Below, piece by piece: positions 62,471 to 64,000 of a DNA stretch of 64,000 nt (positions are counted from its first letter, which is position 1; each line of letters begins with the position of its first letter). A model generated the notes under the pieces. The model had not been told where the DNA came from, searched no databases, and saw nothing but the letters and a program-made list of their open reading frames with translations. Source of the DNA: Sinorhizobium glycinis (lineage in GTDB: Bacteria; Pseudomonadota; Alphaproteobacteria; Rhizobiales; Rhizobiaceae); contig NZ_LPUX01000068.1 in the NCBI RefSeq assembly GCF_001651865.1, forward strand, positions 218,548-282,547, written 5' to 3'. The position numbers and the translations under genes were made by a program.

Positions 62471-62926
62471 CTACTTAGCAGGGTTCGTATTCCAGATATC
62501 CCGATGCAGTCGCCATTCGCCGTCGTCGCCCTTCTTCCATACGACAATGTATTTGCCGATTTCCTCGCTGGTCTTGCCGTCCTTGCCGGGAATCTTGATA
62601 GAGTAGGTGCCCTCCTCATACGCGAGATTGCCACTCTCCTCGACCTGCGCCGCTTTCAGTGTCAGATCGGTCAATCCGGCATCAATCCAGCTCTGCCACA
62701 TCTTCTGAACGCTTTCGCGGCCGGCGACCCGATTCTCGTTGGGAGGAAACGCTACTGCGTCTTCGGTATAGTGTTGAGCCAGGCCTTTCGCATCCTTAGC
62801 GGCAAACTTGGCGACGAATTCGGCATTGTTCGCCTCTATGCTCGCTTGGGCTGTCTGGGCACCGGCAGGTTCACCAGCGCCAATAATGAGTGCGATGAAA
62901 CAAAAAGACGCTAGAAAGTAGCGCAT
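62471..62926 (-). CDS. Exported SnoaL/DUF4440-like protein
   Basis: A 151-aa protein with a Sec signal (MRYFLASFCFIALIIGAGEP, cleavage about AGA-Q). The mature part has the NTF2/SnoaL-like fold: NNAEFVAKFAAKDAKGLAQH, YTEDAVAFPPNENRVAGRES, YIVVWKKGDDGEWRLHRDIW. GGGGAGG precedes the ATG. Members bind small ligands or act as ketosteroid-isomerase-like enzymes; the function here is unknown. Confidence 0.85.
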   Translation of the reverse strand: MRYFLASFCFIALIIGAGEPAGAQTAQASIEANNAEFVAKFAAKDAKGLAQHYTEDAVAFPPNENRVAGRESVQKMWQSWIDAGLTDLTLKAAQVEESGNLAYEEGTYSIKIPGKDGKTSEEIGKYIVVWKKGDDGEWRLHRDIWNTNPAK

Positions 62927-63465
62927 CGAAATCCTCCCCTGGGCGATTCCGGCACTTGTTCTTGGCCGATGGGTACAACTTTATACCGGCTGTCTCGTGA
63001 GAGCAAACAACGCGGCGCCGTTAGATCCTAAAGTTGCTGGAGATTCAGGGGGGTGCACCCTTTGCTGGGGGATCAGAGCCCATGCCAGTTGGCGCCGGAC
63101 GACGAATGGAACAAAAGCAGGCTTGGCGCCATGTGGCTGGTCACCTTCAGGGTGTTGGCCTCAAGATTGGTGTCGGGACCTTCTGGGCGCTCTCGCTGAC
63201 CCGCTCGACAATTGACTAGCCGATCGCACCGGCGATCAGCAGCCTGATCGCGGCTCAACGACCACTCTACTGGCTAAAATCCAACGCTTGGTAGCGGCGT
63301 CGTAGGCCGCTCTGGGTGGGGAACGGAAGTTGGTGAGTAGCTTGCTGAGCGACAGCAATGCACGCCTGAAGCCGGCACTTCTGACGGGATCGTTCTCTTT
63401 CTGTGGAGACCGCACAAGATATTCATTACATATCGGTAAAACGTCCTTAGCCAACGCCGTCGAGG
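62927..63465. other. Gene-poor stretch
   Basis: Short open frames on both strands (for example 63034-63219 forward) have no family match or convincing ribosome-binding site. The minus-strand frame entering from the OsmC side (down to 63236) is out of frame with the real gene. No repeat or RNA gene was recognised. Confidence 0.45.
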
Positions 63466-64000
63466 CTATCGTTCTGTCACTCGAGATTCTGATTTCACCA
63501 CGGTTTTTATCTTCGCCACAGCTTCGAGCGTGCGATGCACAGGGCACTTGCCGGCAATCTCGGCAATCCTGTCGCGAAGCTCCTCGGAGACCTCGCCATC
63601 GACGAAAATGACGCGCTCGAAACGATCGATCCGGGCGCCACTGCTGCGTTCCGATTCGGCACACTCTTCGCAGTCCCTGGCATGGATCTTCGCGTGCGAG
63701 ACGTCGACCCCGATGCGCCCGAGAGTCAGCTTTTTGTGGTCGGCATATAGACGCAACGTCATCGACGTGCAGGCGCCAAGTGCGATCGACAGGAAGTCAT
63801 AAGGCGATGGTCCGGAATCGAGCCCGCCCAGGCTTTCGGATTCGTCCGCGAATAGCCGATGGCTGCCGGCCTGGACCGCGTTTTGAAACCTGCCTTCGCC
63901 CGTTTCCGTCACGCGCACGTGTTCGATAGGCGCAGTCCCTTGCGGCGCGTCGGTGGCCAGATAACGCGTCAGCCACCCCGAAATGATCCGACCGGCGAAG
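63466..64000 (-). CDS. OsmC half of an alpha/beta-hydrolase-OsmC fusion protein (partial at right edge)
   Basis: The minus frame is open from the window edge to the stop at 63466, giving 177 codons. It begins FAGRIISGWLTRYL, the end typical of the hydrolase part of hydrolase-OsmC fusions, then TGEGRFQNAVQAGSHRLFAD and a full OsmC domain. Both redox cysteines are present (IALGACTSMTLRLYADHKKL and GKCPVHRTLEA). A GTG at 63918 would give a stand-alone 150-aa OsmC, but the open frame upstream favours the fusion. The likely role is thiol-based organic-peroxide removal or redox sensing. Confidence 0.8.
   Translation of the reverse strand, partial: FAGRIISGWLTRYLATDAPQGTAPIEHVRVTETGEGRFQNAVQAGSHRLFADESESLGGLDSGPSPYDFLSIALGACTSMTLRLYADHKKLTLGRIGVDVSHAKIHARDCEECAESERSSGARIDRFERVIFVDGEVSEELRDRIAEIAGKCPVHRTLEAVAKIKTVVKSESRVTER

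Overview
The window looks like an alphaproteobacterial replicon of the Rhizobiales, most like Sinorhizobium/Ensifer. It is GC-rich, with compact operons joined by ATGA/TGATG overlaps. It carries a rhizobial-type class III nucleotidyl cyclase with SAM, ATPase and TPR-like parts, a ROK-controlled sugar ABC operon, a PHA synthase/depolymerase pair and an imp-type type VI secretion system (T6SS). Gene decay and recombination scars at both ends suggest an accessory replicon or a chromosomal variable region. The genus is an inference from gene content.

Left part, 1-8.6 kb (scarred). A partial AraC-type regulator runs off the left edge. It is followed by a tyrosine recombinase broken by one extra base, then a large SAM-cyclase-ATPase regulator. 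Next comes a wrecked sulfate-uptake operon: an sbp whose start abuts an ilvD-type dehydratase fragment, a cysT with a one-base frameshift, and a deletion that removes the cysT end, cysW and most of cysA and leaves only a TOBE tail.

8.6-16.3 kb. An intact catabolic operon reads leftwards: binding protein, two permeases, SIS-domain enzyme, PfkB kinase, ATPase. It is divergent from a ROK repressor, with an inverted-repeat operator candidate between them and a strong hairpin just after the binding-protein gene. The SIS + PfkB pairing suggests an amino sugar or a glycated (Amadori-type) compound as substrate.

16.6-57.5 kb. This segment is bounded by a perfect 24-bp direct repeat (16591-16614 and 57460-57483). 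It starts with a small lipoprotein, a fused double glycosyltransferase, an unknown 172-aa protein, a secreted caspase-fold/Sel1 protein and a radical-SAM protein whose SPASM-like cysteines lie before the radical-SAM domain. Then comes the T6SS: vgrG, a DUF6484 gene, a truncated HEAT-like gene, a convergent effector cassette (DUF2169 adaptor, ketosynthase-like protein without the usual Cys, PAAR-like/DUF4150 effector, putative immunity protein), tagF, tssM, tssL, tssK, tssJ, fha, tssG, tssF, tssE, hcp, tssC, tssB, tssA, the ppkA kinase, tssH/clpV, an OmpA protein, the pppA phosphatase, a membrane-anchored M15 peptidase and a second IcmF-like protein without a GTPase domain. All thirteen core tss genes are present and intact, with a kinase/phosphatase/FHA post-translational switch.

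57.5-64 kb. A PhaC-like synthase, an LCM-type methyltransferase and a PHB-depolymerase-family esterase are followed by an rtcR C-terminal fragment, a SnoaL/DUF4440-like secreted protein and the OsmC end of a hydrolase-OsmC fusion cut by the right edge.

I saw no rRNA or tRNA gene, CRISPR array or intact insertion sequence.
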